Source: an uncultured Sphingobacteriaceae bacterium (lineage in GTDB: Bacteria; Bacteroidota; Bacteroidia; Sphingobacteriales; Sphingobacteriaceae). From it: a DNA stretch of 64,000 nucleotides. The DNA is taken from assembly GCA_946480915.1 (NCBI GenBank), contig CAMLLO010000003.1:124001-188000 (forward strand). The letters are read 5' to 3'. Shown here in pieces: positions 62,971 to 64,000 of this stretch (the stretch's first letter is position 1; every line of letters starts with the position of its first letter). The notes below the pieces were generated by a model. The model worked only from the letters and a program-made list of their open reading frames with translations, did not search any database and had not been told where the DNA came from. A program made the translations under genes and the position numbers.

Positions 62971-64000
62971 ATGAAAAAAAGCACAATCATACTATCGCTT
63001 TTATCCCTTTTCTTTTTTAACGAAGTTCGGGCCCAAACTAACATTTGGCCGCAGGTTAAAAAAGAAACCCGACCCTGGACACGCTGGTGGTGGATGGGTA
63101 ATGCCGTTGATCAAAAAAACATCTCATCTCTGCTGGCTAATTACAATAAAACTGGTTTTGGTGGGGTAGAAATAGCACCTATTTACGGTGCTATCGGTTA
63201 CGAAAGCCGCTACCTTCAGTATCTTTCTCCTGATTGGATGAAGATGTTGGATCATACGGTCAAAACAGCAGAAAATCTGGGCATGGGCGTAGATTTAACA
63301 AACGGCACCGGCTGGCCCTTTGGCGGACCTCAAGTTTCTGCAGAATTTGCGGCATCGCGACTGATTGTTAAAAATTATAAGCTTACTGCAGGAAATTCTT
63401 TGACAGAGAAGATTGAAGTAAGCGATCCGAAAGCAGGTCTTACGCGCTTACAAGCACTAACCGCTTATGGAAATAAAGGCGAAGTTCTTCAGCTGCTGGA
63501 TAAAGTCGATAATAAGGGCACATTGAATTGGAAGCCAAGAACTGGTACTTGGGAAATCTACGCTGCTTTTAATGGCAAAACCCGGCAAATGGTAAAGCGG
63601 GCTGCGCCGGGCGGTGAAGGATTTACGTTAAATCACCTTTCAAAACCTGCTCTTGATCAGTATCTAAGTCGTTTCGACAAGGCCTTTGTAAATAATCCAC
63701 CGAAGGTACGAGCGTTTTACAACGATAGCTATGAAGTATACGATGCTGATTGGTCGGATAATTTCTTCTCTGAGTTTCAGGCAAGACGTGGATATGATCT
63801 TCGTCCTAACATTCGTGATTTGGTTAGCACAGAATCGACTGCAAAAATTGCCCGCTTAAAATCGGATTATCGCGAAACCATGTCGGATATGTTATTGCAT
63901 AACTTTACCATTCCATGGACAAACTGGACACATAAATACAATGCCATATCAAAAAACCAGGCTCATGGTTCACCTGGCAACTTGTTGGATTTATACGCAG
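62971..64000 (+). CDS. GH106 alpha-L-rhamnosidase (partial, runs off the right edge)
   Basis: 343 codons are visible with no stop. A signal peptide is followed by T-R-P-W-T-R-W-W-W-M-G-N-A-V-D, the hallmark start of GH106, then T-G-F-G-G-V-E-I-A-P-I-Y-G, G-M-G-V-D-L-T-N-G-T-G-W-P-F-G-G-P and R-A-F-Y-N-D-S-Y-E. GH106 enzymes remove alpha-L-rhamnose, here probably from RG-I or RG-II oligosaccharides. The ATG at 62971 follows an A-rich stretch and rhaM lies just upstream. The tail at the window's left edge looks like the C-terminal type of the same family, but belongs to a different gene. Confidence 0.92.
   Translation, partial: MKKSTIILSLLSLFFFNEVRAQTNIWPQVKKETRPWTRWWWMGNAVDQKNISSLLANYNKTGFGGVEIAPIYGAIGYESRYLQYLSPDWMKMLDHTVKTAENLGMGVDLTNGTGWPFGGPQVSAEFAASRLIVKNYKLTAGNSLTEKIEVSDPKAGLTRLQALTAYGNKGEVLQLLDKVDNKGTLNWKPRTGTWEIYAAFNGKTRQMVKRAAPGGEGFTLNHLSKPALDQYLSRFDKAFVNNPPKVRAFYNDSYEVYDADWSDNFFSEFQARRGYDLRPNIRDLVSTESTAKIARLKSDYRETMSDMLLHNFTIPWTNWTHKYNAISKNQAHGSPGNLLDLYA

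Overview
The window looks like a chromosomal segment of a Bacteroidota bacterium, most likely a Sphingobacteriaceae member (Pedobacter or Mucilaginibacter type). The evidence is two SusC/SusD pairs, a hybrid two-component regulator, a protein with a type IX secretion (T9SS) type A sorting domain, many lipoproteins with a Ser/Ala-Cys lipobox, an AT-leaning base composition and A-rich start regions without strong Shine-Dalgarno sites. Genus-level placement is inference. I saw no rRNA, tRNA, CRISPR array or intact insertion sequence.

Most of the window is a large pectin utilisation island aimed at homogalacturonan and rhamnogalacturonan I (RG-I). From the left: the tail of a GH106-like glycosidase (1-277); a GH115-GH43-GH2 operon closed by a clear terminator (552-7491); an ORF6N-domain gene on the minus strand (7701-8249) next to a broken 5' fragment of a GH28 gene; an intact GH28 (8559-9980); and the hybrid two-component sensor/AraC regulator (10129-14565). 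A long plus-strand run follows: fasciclin lipoprotein, SusC, SusD, two more fasciclin lipoproteins, SusC, SusD (14966-30180), then PL1 pectate lyase, a five-bladed-propeller hydrolase-like protein, GH28, a DUF4450-type six-hairpin protein and another six-hairpin glycosidase-like protein (30350-40206).

The island is interrupted at 40190-49409 by what looks like a surface-structure locus. On the minus strand are a 1259-residue T9SS cargo protein and a small protein with a PID-CTERM-like tail. Divergently, on the plus strand, are a DUF4402 pilin-like protein followed by a strong terminator, a PapD-like chaperone, a second DUF4402-like protein and an outer-membrane usher-like protein. This is the best candidate for an under-described system: a chaperone-usher-like assembly locus in a Bacteroidota background.

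The pectin theme resumes at 49632 with two PL11 RG-I lyases, two CE12 rhamnogalacturonan acetylesterases, a GH105 unsaturated galacturonyl hydrolase, a GH31, a GH2, an L-rhamnose mutarotase (rhaM) and the start of a GH106 alpha-L-rhamnosidase that runs off the right edge. Together the enzymes would deacetylate and cut the RG-I backbone outside the cell, import oligosaccharides through SusC/D, strip side chains and unsaturated ends in the periplasm, and pass rhamnose to catabolism. The fasciclin lipoproteins occupy the positions where surface glycan-binding proteins normally sit in such loci.
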